Origin: Gliomastix tumulicola
Taxonomy: Eukaryota > Ascomycota > Sordariomycetes > Hypocreales > Bionectriaceae
DNA: 64,000 nt
Direction: 5' to 3'
Assembly (NCBI GenBank): GCA_001599755.1
Contig: BCHX01000006.1
Coordinates: forward strand, 3,211,336-3,275,335
In this document: piece by piece, positions 12,950-23,556 of the stretch
How the letters are laid out: every line of letters begins with the position of its first letter
How positions within the stretch are numbered: position 1 is the stretch's first letter
Position numbers and translations under genes: made by a program
Notes under the pieces: model-generated
The model's input: the letters and a program-made list of their open reading frames with translations, nothing else
What the model was told of the DNA's origin: nothing
The model's database searches: none

Positions 12950-14363
12950 CCTGTCCGTGAGGCGAGGCGAACGTTCGAGGTTCCAAGTGGCCAGGGGATC
13001 AGCGGTCGAGCTGGCATGGATTATATGCACGACTTTCATCACTTTTCATCTATCGAGCGCTGCTCCGGCGAATAAAACACGCGATCAGCTCACTTGGCCC
13101 TCACACCACGAGATAAGCTATGAGGTGCAGCGTAGTATCTCTTACGAGAGCTCCGAGCTTCACATGCGAATGAGGGCCAAGGGCCGACACACCTCGAGAG
13201 TGTCGTGCATAATATTGATGGAAGATCATGGCATGTATTGAGAAAAATGGCCACTCACCGGTTCTGTTCTGGGATGCAGCTGCATCGGCAAACATGTACC
13301 CCGTCTGAGGATGTAACGAGCAGGATTTTGGGCTTCTCGTCTTGATGCCAGATTTACCCCTCCTTCACGTCTGGGAGACATCCATCTTCTGCGTCTTGGG
13401 TAGCATTTGGCCCATTTGCCGCCCAGGCGCAGAGTCCACCGCGTCTGTCTCGACCAACGGACGAGTACCCAGCCTCGAGTGCCGGCTATGCGGAGGGGTC
13501 TGGCTCGTAATTGCTGGTCGTCGACCAAGAACTTAGGCCCGCCAATGAAACGCGTTGATAACCCATTCGCGATGCGACGGTCCTCGACATATTGCACCAC
13601 CCCTTCCCAGCCGTTCTCCGTAATAACAGCGAGCTTGCGTCGCAGTAGCGAAGGGCCAGCCACCAGCCGTTCCCACCCACCTCCCTCTCTCCATTATCTC
13701 CATCCCTCCGTCCCATCCATCCCCCCTCCCCTCCTGTGGAAGCGAAGGGTATAAGCGAGAGAGATTTAGTCTGGGGAAATAAAAGGAGGCAGCAGAGGGA
13801 TGATGGGTGGGAGCGACGCCTAGCGCCTGGGATGCGAAAAACCTTTGGTGTCGTGAAAGTCCCTATTCAACAACCCCCCTCCCACCATCAGGGTATGTCG
13901 TGATGCCGAATCCAGGCTCCCGCATGAGAACTTGTCCCTGTCTCCCCCCTCTCCCGTTGCTGCCTTCGCGTTGGAAGCGGAGCTTGAGGTCGGGGTGAGA
14001 GACGGCGCCGAGTCCGCGTTGTGGTCTTACTGAGCCCTTCCCTGGTCCACTTTGCTTTCTCCCTTATCTCTCTCTCTCTCGAGCCTTTCCCCCCCCTCCA
14101 AAAGGTGCAGAGAACTTTGTACAAAGCGCATCCTCCAGTGACACACAAAGTTCAGAACCGCGGTAAAGCTAGCCAGAAGAACCTGAAACTAGTGACAGTT
14201 ACCCGTGGGGGGAGGGAAGCGAGAAGGAAGGGTGAAGGCAGCCATTTGACGGGCGAGCGACAAAAAAGCGTCAAAGTGCCGGATAGCTTCACAGGGTGGG
14301 ATTTCCTGCTTCTCCGATGCGCAGGAATTTTCAGGGTCCTGCTGTTTTCAACCCATCCTCGCC

Positions 14364-14383
14364 ACCCATCCATCCATCCATCC
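14364..14383. repeat. (CATC)n tetranucleotide repeat
   Basis: Five CATC units. Similar short CATC clusters occur elsewhere in the gene-free region. Confidence 0.8.
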
Positions 14384-17300
14384 TGGCATTTAGGGGTCCT
14401 CACACCGACTTGTCCTAGCGCTACATGAAACCCTGAAAAGGTGTGAAGCGAAGATGGTGTGCAGACCTGCGTTGACTAATCTCTGGGATGGATGAGGGAG
14501 GGTTCGCTTTGGGGTTGAGATGGTGTGGTGACTGAGGAGTGAATGGAGTTACGACGGAGACGTGACGAATTCCCCGGGTCTTGCTTGGGCAACGACCGAC
14601 CCTCCATCAAGTTGTTACTCATCTTCGGCACTTGCTTTTTTCTGCCCTCCTTCTTTCTGGTGATGGATGCAATTTTTTCTTCCTTCGCTTGTGAGAAGGC
14701 TTTTTTTTTTTGCTCGTGCCACCGCGTATGCCTTCCGCGCTTAGCAGGTGCAAGAAAGGGAGACAATCTTCGAATCACCGCCGATCGATCGCGATGAGTA
14801 AGAGCAAATCGTACGCGCTAGGCACTCAGATAAGAAGCACCCAGCGTAGGGGGCTAGAAAAGTCGAAGAAGTGGTGCTGTCAGTAACAGACGAGCCAAGC
14901 TAGTGATCAAAGCTCCCAGGTCTCCATCGGTTATCCGTTCGCTGATGGGGGAAAATTTTTTCCTCGGACTGTTGAAGGCCTCCAGGCTTATCGGGCATCG
15001 TCAAGAAATGGGAAACAAGAAGGATGGTGGGATGCAACATGGATAACATCGATGGAGGGGAGGATATCGCTCAACGAAGCGAAGCCCAACAGAATGGTTG
15101 GTTGCAATCCCACGCGATGGTGGCGAAAGATGAAGTTTTTTTCTTCTCGTCGCTCTCGCTACGGTGCAGTTAATTTACTCATCTATCATTCCTTAATCAG
15201 CCTCCATTGTCATGGTGTGTGGCATCCCCCATATCGCACCAGTATGGCGACAGGTTCTAGGCATTGGCTAGTGGGGGAGACGACTCCAGCAGTCCTCCGT
15301 ATCATATTCATGGGCTGCTTATTTTAGCGGCGTGCATGGACATCTAGCATCAAGCCAAGCCTGGCGCTCGGACGCTGTGCGAGGCTTTCGCATCGTCCAG
15401 TGTGTAAATCGCGCTTGGGTTTTGTGGAATTCGAGATTTGCGACGACTCTCTCTCAACGTTGAGTCGTGGGGGGATAGCGACATCCAGAGAGAGAGGCCC
15501 GTGTGGGAAGACGATACGGGGATGGCCGGTGTAAGACGCTGTCAAAACGACCCGGAGATGCAGAGTCATGGCAGCAAGCGAGGCAATTTGTGACTGGTCG
15601 CATCACCTTCGAACCCTTCTGCCTCCCGAGGCCCGATCCGGAGAGTTTCCCAGACCCGTGGGAGGAAAGAAGAAAATGACAAGGGGCGGTGGCATGCCCT
15701 TAATGAGGTTTGTGCGCAGCTTGGCCGGTTCTGGATCTCAGGCCCATCGTACGTTGTTTATCTCATCAGTTCGTATTCGCAGTGAAACCGTTGAGAAAAA
15801 AGAGAGACCAGGGCCTGGCCACCCCTGGCGCTGTGGCTTGTCGTTTCCCATGTCGGAGTCTCAGCCACCACGTTGTCGGATGCACTGCACTGTACGGAAT
15901 GGCACATGTACGTCATGCTCCGGAACGGGCGGAGTCCTTTTGCTGTAGGTTCGTGCAAGGACCGTCCGGTTCCCGGAGACAGCACCGTGCGAAGAGCGAG
16001 CGTGATTACTGTCCCGAGGGCTTACGCGCCAGACGCCGGAGCTTGGAATAGCTTCATCAGCACACCCATTCCTAACCATCCCGTGCCAATCGTTTGATTG
16101 CAAAAGCAAAAACCGTACGAGAATGCGTCCCGGGTTGCAGCGAAAGAGTTGATTTTTCTTTCAGCCGGGAAGCATCGGAACTGCCTGATAGAGTGACAGG
16201 TAACATCCAGCACAACCTGGAACCTTCCCACCCTCCCTCAGTGATTCATTCGACGGTCGAGGTCGCTTGGTCAGGACGCTATCATGTCTTACTACCTGGA
16301 TAATTGTCAAGATTGCGTCGCATGCATGAGTGAAATCAGGCGACGAATGTGTGTGTGGTGGTATGATGGGCCACTTGTTTGAGTGTGGGCTGGGTGGTTA
16401 TAGGCGGACTCCGCGCGCGCGCACGCAGGCGAGCATGCAACCTCTACGGGACTCAGTATCAGTACTCGCATGGGAGGTATGGAGATATGCAGCTCGAATA
16501 TGCATGACTGGTATGCGAGTGTGCAGCAACAGTGCGTCTGATGGGCAGTGGAGGAGGGGGGGCGCTTGCTCAAGTCGGTGAGGCAGGACGTTGCCATTTG
16601 CCAATCATCGCACGACATTGCCCACGCCTGAGGGAGGGGAGGCGAGTCAATGAGGGGAAGTTGCTGCATGTCCGAGTCAGGACTCTGGAGAGGGAGGACA
16701 CCCTATCAGGGTGTTGGCCGACCGTTGAAAAAGCCTGTATCGGAACGGCGCAGCCGCCACAGCATATCGCTGGCCAATCTGAAACTTTTGCTGCTGTGAT
16801 TACGGTTGGGAGTGTGCATGGAGCAGGGAAGCCTTGCATTTGTTCCCTGCTCTCTGGCTGACAAGTCCCTACACACATGCAGCTTTTACTCTTACGGGAA
16901 CTGGTGCTTGACGCTTGATACCGTAGCAGCGAGTGATGCAACGGCACACGAGTGACATTCTAGACAGACGGCGACTCCATTGGTGCGTCCCCGGATTGAG
17001 ATGCCGACCATAGCCATCATTGCCGCCGCGCACTTGAGGCCGGTCGGGATGGAATGGGCCTTGATTGGATGGCGGAGCCCGGAGTTGGTGGCGGGTGTGC
17101 AATTCAAGGAAAGGGCAGGCTCGTATCAACGGCTATCAGCTCGCCGGCAATTGAGGATGGTGCCTCGTTATCGCCACATCTAACACGCCCTCCCATCCAT
17201 CACGAATGCCTGGTTACACGTGTATCAAGAGAATCTGGTGGCGAGCGACCAGCACGAAGGGAGACGTGCTGGCCTTGCCTGATCCAAGCGTAGGGCTTCA

Positions 17301-17879
17301 GTGGCTTCGCCCGCCAGACAGGGCCCCCAAACAGCCAGCGCCCTTGCCCTGGCCAGCTCTGACTGTCCGTGATGACTTTGATCGAGGATTCCCGTGGGCA
17401 TCGACAGCCACACCCTGCGTCCAATTTACTCCAAGGAGCTGGGAGAGGACACCGGCGCTGGCAGTCGGAAAGGAAGAACCGGTACTAGCAGGTGTCAACG
17501 GGAGGGAGTGTGAATAGGATCTGTGATCAGAAACCGATGTGTAATTTTCGCGATTCTCTCGCAATTCGAGGGTCCTCATCCAGGGACTCACACTTCGGCT
17601 GCTGCTGATTGAGTACAGTAATGGAAAGAAAAGGCAGGGGGCGAAAAAAACTTCACTGCTAGGGCAGTACCAGTACTTTGCTATCGCGATGCGCCGCGAT
17701 GCGCAAGAGGCCGCTGAGGGGCCCAGCAGGTATCGGGACTTGGCTGCGCCCTGGTCTGAGAGAGGGGCTGCCCGCCAGAAGCCCACCAAGGAACAGGAGC
17801 TCCCACACCATTTTCCTGAAGTCCCTCTGCAGTGCAACTGCGCGACCGTTAGCTGCAGATGCAAGTGCGCTGCAGAGGT

Positions 17880-17930
17880 CCACTGGAGCCACTGGGGCCA
17901 CTGGGGCCACTGGAACCACCACTGGAACCC
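17880..17930. repeat. 9-bp minisatellite, unit CCACTGGGG
   Basis: Four units of CCACTGGNN in register, followed by a degenerate fifth. In one frame it would encode a His-Trp-Gly repeat, but no gene is supported there. Confidence 0.75.
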
Positions 17931-18375
17931 AGCGAGTCCACACCACCAAAGCTTCCGCGCATGAGCACTAGGGCTCAGTGGGCTCTAGCACCCGGTACGT
18001 ACCCTGGTGGGTCGCCACCGATCCGATCATGAGAGTCAACGCCGTACTGTGCTGGACTGTATCGGGGAGGAGCGACTGGCGCGAGTCCGTACGACGGACT
18101 TTGCGAAGGCAGTAGCGTCCTTCCTTGCCTGCTGCTCCTGCCCACTGCTGGCCCACCGCACCAAGCTTCCAAGGCAGGCAGGGAAGGCAGGGGCCCCTGC
18201 ATGCTGATTGCCCTTGCCTTGTCCTTTATCTCTTCGCCTAGCGAGCGCACTTGCAGTGCTGCACTGTACGAATTGCAGCGCAGCCGGCAGGTACGTACCG
18301 GCGCATCCATCCCATCGCGCCTTCCCTGCCGTGGTCGACCAAACCACCTTAAGCAGCCGGGATCCTGCACAGCTA

Positions 18376-18415
18376 CACTCTCACTTTTTCTTCCTTTCTT
18401 TCCTCCTCCATGCCG
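18376..18415 (+). promoter_or_regulatory. CT-rich tract, probable core promoter of the GAC1-like gene
   Basis: A pyrimidine-rich run about 1.1 kb upstream of the start codon, in front of an uninterrupted leader rich in CT blocks. The transcription start is inferred, not seen. Confidence 0.35.
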
Positions 18416-18961
18416 TGGTCTTTGGCCCGCATAGGCTGGCTGCTTGTATTTTCCCTTCCCAACCCCCCTCGACCTCAACTCTAGCACGCAGACTCTACCA
18501 TCGACAAGAGTGGTGACGTCGCCGACTTTTTTCTCTCTCGTCCGCCCTCCCCAGCACGCCTTTCTCCCAGACATTGTCTCAGACAACCCGCCGATTCCTC
18601 AACGCCGACTACGGCAGGTATCTGGCAGCCTCAAGCCACAATCTCCCCGATTCCTTCACCGCCGATCTCGACTTCCGATGTTCTGATCGCGCCTTCCCGC
18701 CTGCCATACGAATTTTTACACACAGAGGAAGAGGCAGAAAAAAAAATACGTTCTTGACTGGGGGGCTAAAAGAGTGCACCCGCGCGCAGGAGAGAAGCAG
18801 TCCTTTTTGGGGGTGCGCCTTGCATTGCGACAGTTGCCCTGGTTGCTGGAATATTGCCCAGGCTCCTTCGTTCTGCAGTCGTCTTCTTCCCCAAGACCTG
18901 TTTCTTCCTGTCGTCGTGTGCGTTAGCCCAGCCAGGGTCGCCCTTCTCCCGTTCTGTTGAC

Positions 18962-19094
18962 GTGAGTTGCCTGCATATGCCCTCTTCTTTTGTTTCTGCT
19001 CGACGACGCCCGACACCAACCACCTAATCATCCTATTATCCTTTCAACGCCTCTCCTATTCGCGTTGTTCTTCTTTTTTGCCTCTTCCCTACAG
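18962..19094 (+). other. Probable 5'-leader intron of the GAC1-like gene
   Basis: A consensus donor GTGAGT at 18962 and a polypyrimidine acceptor ending CCTACAG at 19094, with a CTAAT branch-like site between, define a 133-bp intron in untranslated sequence. It contains an ATG that splicing would remove. Confidence 0.5.
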
Positions 19095-19135
19095 AACTTC
19101 CATCTGTTCCCGGGCCGTTTTCGACTGAACGAGAC

Positions 19136-19243
19136 ATGGACTGGCAATCATTGTTAATACTTGACCGTTGTTCCTTTGCTTTGGATTTCGCCGTTCGCTT
19201 CCCCTCCGCAGTCCCGCTTACCGCCGCCGATCGCGATTGCTGA
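19136..19243 (+). promoter_or_regulatory. Upstream open reading frame of 35 codons in the GAC1-like leader
   Basis: This is the only ATG between the probable leader intron and the main start at 19506. It opens a 35-codon frame that ends at TGA 19241-19243, 262 bases before the main ATG. That position would allow reinitiation. A translational role is inferred. Confidence 0.5.
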
Positions 19244-19505
19244 CCTTTATATCTTCACGGCCAGTCAGCATAATCAATCGGACGTCCTCCTCGACGGTGT
19301 CGTGCCGATTCGATCCTTGAGCTTCAGTCTCGCTTACGACTGGAGCCATCTTCCCCGACAGTGACCATTCCAGCCCTCCTACGGCCGTGAACGATCTATC
19401 CTCCTCTGCGATATCAGATAGCATCGGCTATCCATACCTTCGCGGGTCCCGTTGGCATTTGCCTCTTTGTTTCCCGCCAGCTGAGCCTCCTCGACGCCTC
19501 CGGAA

Positions 19506-21791
19506 ATGCCTTATACGCCTCCATCGCATCGATCGCCAGCTTCGTCAGCGTCGAGCTCACCAGACGTGAGCCGTCGTTCTTCCATCCACTCCAGTGGGCC
19601 ACGATCGCCTCTCCCACGATCGGCATCCTACCTCAACAAGCACCGCCGAACACCGTCCCTCACCCAGAGCACTGATGTCTCGATTGGCTCGCTCACTCCC
19701 CAGGGGACGTCGGAGGATCTCCCTGCCCTAGCAGCGGCAGCGTCTAAGGGCATCGGTGCCTCCGTTAGGCAGTCTCCCCCGCCGCGGACGGACGACCGTG
19801 GCATGCCCAAGGGTGCCATGATCTCTCCTCCCGACTCGGCTTCGTCCGGCAGTGACGACGAGTCGTCTGCTCTGGAGATGCGAGGCCGCAACCTCGACAA
19901 GCTAAAGGATCTCAGGGATGCTGTCGGCCAGATTCCGCAGGCTAGAGCCCAGTCGCCATCTGGCGTTGAGGACCAGCCGAGGCGAGCCACCCCACCGACG
20001 CTTCAATTGACTCCTCGAGGTATGCACCTGAGCCTGAGCACCAGTGCCTTGGGCGAGCTTGAACATGGACGAAGAGTTAGCCATGTGCGGTCTGCTACCG
20101 AGCCGAATGCTCCCATCATCGACAACTCCGTCACGAACTCCGAGGAGGACACCGATGAGGACTTGAAGAAGAAGCCCCAGATGGTCCGCAAGAAGTCTGG
20201 GGAGCTCGTCCGACCTGCCCTGCGACCCCCTTCCCGCCGCCGTCCTTCAAGCATGCCTGGCACTCCCGTCTTTTCCAAGGCTGTGCACTTCGACTCTCAC
20301 CTGGAGCACGTTCGTCACTTCCTCCAGCTTGACCGACCGCTGGCCGTCAGTGCAGGATCGTCGCCCGCCGACAACTACGACAGCGACAACGAGTATCCCT
20401 TCCCCTCAAATGAGAAGCGACCCGGATACAAGGGCCCGCCCTTCGAGTGGGAACTTCTCACCCCCAACTTCCCCCACGACCTCCCCGCTCGCAAGACCCT
20501 CCCTGTCAGGCTGGAGAAGGTCTGGCTGTCCCCTGACCAGAAGTCCATGCTCGGCTGTGTCGCTGTGGCCAACCTCGCCTTCCAGAAGCAGATCATCTGC
20601 CGGTTCACACTCGACTACTGGAAGACCACGTCCGAGGTTTCTGCCGAGTACGGACACGAGATCCGTCCCAAGGATACTCCCACGTCGTATGACCGATTCA
20701 CGTTCTCCATCAAGCTGGCTGATACCGCCAACCTGGAGTCCAAGACGCTCTTCCTCTGCGTGCGCTACATGGTGAACGGACAGGAGTACTGGGACAACAA
20801 CTCCAACGCCAACTTCCAGATCGACTTCAAGAAGAAGCACCTGCCCCAGAATGGTAAGAACAATTTTCAGGGCGTTGGTGCCAAGTCTCGCAACGGGCTG
20901 CCGAGGAGCCGTAAGAACACCTCGAGTTCCCCGCGGCCCACGTCCATGCCTACTTCACTGGACGAGTTTGGCGATGATGCCCGTTTCAACTTTGGCCAGC
21001 CCATTCACGAGTACCTCGGCGAGTCTGTGCCTACCAGCCTTCGCTTGAAGAGCAAGTCCAGCAGCAACGTCGCTAGCGATAACATTGCCAAGAGCCTCTC
21101 GTCTCCTAGCGGCGCTGCCTTCTCGAATCGGTACGACTTTGGTGCCTCTCTCAGTGCCGCTGTGCAGGCGGCCAAGGAGTCGGCCAAGGAGAAGGACAGG
21201 GACACCTTGTACATGAAGAGCAACCAGAGGCCCCCCAGGTCCTCGGCGGCGAAGCCAGACATCACCAGCACCCCGACGACAAAGCCGCTGCCTGAGGCTA
21301 GCAAAGAGCAGCACCTGCCTGGCACCAGCTCGCCCGTGCCTAGCCTCCCCAGCGCGTCGTACGAGGAGCTCGTGAACAAGTATTGCTTCGTAAGTGGGCT
21401 TGATAGCCACCCCAGCTTCTGCAACAATATGGACTCTCGACTAACAATGGTGGAACAGTTCGGCTCGAAGCAATCCAGCCCCGTCCTCAAGGATGGCACC
21501 ATGAGGAGCGGTCAGTTTGACGGCTCCACTGGCCAGAGCACCCCGGCATCTGGATCTGATGGCAAGGATCTTCCTCGCCAGATCCCTGATGTCCAGCCCG
21601 TCACGAACCCCTACTTCCTCATGGGCTCTCCCGAGGCGTTCCCCACGAGCGCTGTTGCGGGCAGCGACTATATCGCGACTGGTAACAGCGCCACTCAGCG
21701 CTCTGCTGAAGCCAACTACCAGGCTCAGCCGCAGTCGCAGCACTTCCTCTGGAGGCCAGACTCTCAAACCCCGACCGTCATCAGGGGTTAG
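19506..21791 (+). CDS. Glycogen-targeting PP1 regulatory subunit (GAC1-like, CBM21)
   Basis: Exons 19506-21389 and 21459-21791 give 738 residues. The 69-bp intron (GTAAGT...CTAAC...CAG) is a multiple of three and open, so retention would add 23 residues. A long Ser/Pro-rich N-terminus is followed by the PP1 docking motif KAVHF (residues 258-262, an RVxF variant). A CBM21 carbohydrate-binding domain lies at about residues 330-445, with the hallmark WKTTSE and WDNNSNANFQIDF strands. The conserved YEELVNKYCFFGS motif spans the splice junction near residue 625. Proteins of this type bring protein phosphatase 1 (Glc7) to glycogen, where it activates glycogen synthase. The poorly conserved linker and tail are predicted disordered. 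The leader is long and carries a uORF. Confidence 0.92.
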   Translation: MPYTPPSHRSPASSASSSPDVSRRSSIHSSGPRSPLPRSASYLNKHRRTPSLTQSTDVSIGSLTPQGTSEDLPALAAAASKGIGASVRQSPPPRTDDRGMPKGAMISPPDSASSGSDDESSALEMRGRNLDKLKDLRDAVGQIPQARAQSPSGVEDQPRRATPPTLQLTPRGMHLSLSTSALGELEHGRRVSHVRSATEPNAPIIDNSVTNSEEDTDEDLKKKPQMVRKKSGELVRPALRPPSRRRPSSMPGTPVFSKAVHFDSHLEHVRHFLQLDRPLAVSAGSSPADNYDSDNEYPFPSNEKRPGYKGPPFEWELLTPNFPHDLPARKTLPVRLEKVWLSPDQKSMLGCVAVANLAFQKQIICRFTLDYWKTTSEVSAEYGHEIRPKDTPTSYDRFTFSIKLADTANLESKTLFLCVRYMVNGQEYWDNNSNANFQIDFKKKHLPQNGKNNFQGVGAKSRNGLPRSRKNTSSSPRPTSMPTSLDEFGDDARFNFGQPIHEYLGESVPTSLRLKSKSSSNVASDNIAKSLSSPSGAAFSNRYDFGASLSAAVQAAKESAKEKDRDTLYMKSNQRPPRSSAAKPDITSTPTTKPLPEASKEQHLPGTSSPVPSLPSASYEELVNKYCFVSGLDSHPSFCNNMDSRLTMVEQFGSKQSSPVLKDGTMRSGQFDGSTGQSTPASGSDGKDLPRQIPDVQPVTNPYFLMGSPEAFPTSAVAGSDYIATGNSATQRSAEANYQAQPQSQHFLWRPDSQTPTVIRG

Positions 21792-23556
21792 AACCTTCGC
21801 GGTCAATCCTGAATTGGCGATCCCACCCCTGTCTCCATTTCAAGAAAGCGACTAGAACATTTTGAACGAATCTCGTTGTCGACAGTCTACATTTGTCGTG
21901 CGTTTTCAGCGGATGCTGTACGATGATATACACCACCGGTCACCAATGCTCCCCACTCTGCGAGAAGGCGGTTGCACGATGCTCAAGAATTGCTTGGGCA
22001 GCATCAAAAAAAAGGAGAACTAATGCTTTGATTAATATTTGCGCGGCGTCATTGGGTTTTGGGAATTTGCTTTTTTTTCTTCCGTCCTCATTAGTGGTTC
22101 TGGTCGGAAGGCAGGATGATGACCATCCTACGGCGTTTTTGGTCTTTGGTTTATTTGAGCGATCGATTGTCTTGATCATCGGTTTGGGCTTTACGATGAA
22201 CGGTTCACATGATGCCGCATACCCTGTTGATTCTTCGGAGGATATAGTGGAGGTCGTCTGGGCGTGACCTATTACTGGTTGGCTAGCTCATCCTGGCTCG
22301 ACAGCTGATGCTCATCGGAAGGAGAAAACATGGGCATAGGCAATACTGGAAACGGGATCCCGGCGCCGCGAGTCAGATGGCGACCGACTGGGCTTGGACT
22401 GGCGTTTCCCAAAATATACGAGCGGGGACTGGATCAGAGCTACGGCCTATCCATCGGGTACACGGGAGTTTGACTTACATAGCTACTCAAAATATACGTT
22501 TATCCGACTCACCAGCTGTTCTGACGTGATGAGGTGAAATGTGTCGCTGTGGTTGTAGAGCAATTCTGGCGCTCTGGGGTCGTTTCTACAGATGAGCCCA
22601 TGTCGAACCCCCCACGTCTGGATTAACTGGTCTCGGTTACCTATCACGACAGCACTGGAGCCGACTGCCCTGCGCCCTGCGCCCGCGAGTAGACGCAACA
22701 GTTCCATGATTCAGACGACGAGGCATCTTGTTGATCAACCGCTAACAGTCTCGCAAGGGGTCCATTAAGCTTAACTTACTTAGCTCATTTCTTGACGCTC
22801 AGCCAAGAGCTGAGATGTGATGGGGGAGGCCCTCACAACACAAATGTGGGCGAGAGGGAGAGAGTGACAGGGAAGACCCTCGATGGCAGGACCCCCCTGA
22901 AGGAAGAAGGATTCACTGATCCAGGGGATGTCTGATTCATTCACCGCAGCGGGGTGACCACTCTGGAGGAGGAGGGGGTTTGTTGGGGGTCTAGTAGGTT
23001 CTCTGCTGCTGCAGTTCATTCACCCCCGAAGCAGCGACAGGCCGTCTGATTCGTTTCAACTTTTGCTGCTGGGACGGGACATACCGCGCCTCGGGCGTAG
23101 GGGTGAAAGGCGAACGGAGGGCGCTAGTGCCGACATTTGTTGGCGATAGCCTGGCGAGAGGAGGAGGAGGAGGTCTATGTATACATGCATGCATGCATGT
23201 ATATTGGTTGATTCCTGATGTAACCTACCCTACCGTGCTTAGATATCTATCTAGCCGTCTGAAACCTGTGAACCTGTGCCCTTCTGCTCCGCCGCTCCCG
23301 TGCGCGCGCACACATCTCTTCCACAGTCCCATTTCTCCATCCATCCTTCTTTATAGTGTTCCCAACTGCCGAGATCGAACAAAGAAAAAACTCCACTGAT
23401 GCAAAGCAAAGCTGCCACTTTCTCATCCCGTCGTCCAAATCCAGACACACTGACAGACTGTGCTCCATACTTCGGCCGAGAGAGAGAGAGAGAGCTCACT
23501 CTTGTGACAATCTTCAACGTTAACGCCAGGCGAAATCCCGACTGAGAATAGGCACG
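21792..23556. other. Intergenic, no gene seen
   Basis: This holds the 3' end of the GAC1-like transcript and the promoter of the Zn2Cys6 gene. There is a GCAT tetranucleotide repeat at 23183-23202 and a (GA)n run at 23478-23495, just upstream of the start at 23557. No coding signal was found. Confidence 0.5.

Larger units (their letters stand above)
6512..18400. other. About 12 kb gene-free region
   Basis: I read both strands and found no open frame longer than about 145 codons with recognisable protein character. I also found no plausible exon chain and no convincing tRNA (no paired A/B boxes). The stretch holds many simple repeats, homopurine/homopyrimidine runs and one undetermined base at 9291. 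Gene density elsewhere in the window is about one per 2.3 kb, so this gap is exceptional. It may hold regulatory DNA, untranslated RNA genes or unrecognised lineage-specific genes. Confidence 0.55.

Noticed and set aside
6512..18400. tRNA genes, transposons or CRISPR-like arrays in the gene-free region
   Set aside because: No paired A and B boxes with cloverleaf potential, no transposase or reverse transcriptase frames, no terminal repeats, and only simple-sequence repeats. CRISPR arrays are not expected in a fungus and none are seen.
19161..19569. Two further uORFs in the GAC1-like leader
   Set aside because: These frames start with TTG and GTG, not ATG. Only the frame at 19136 begins with ATG.
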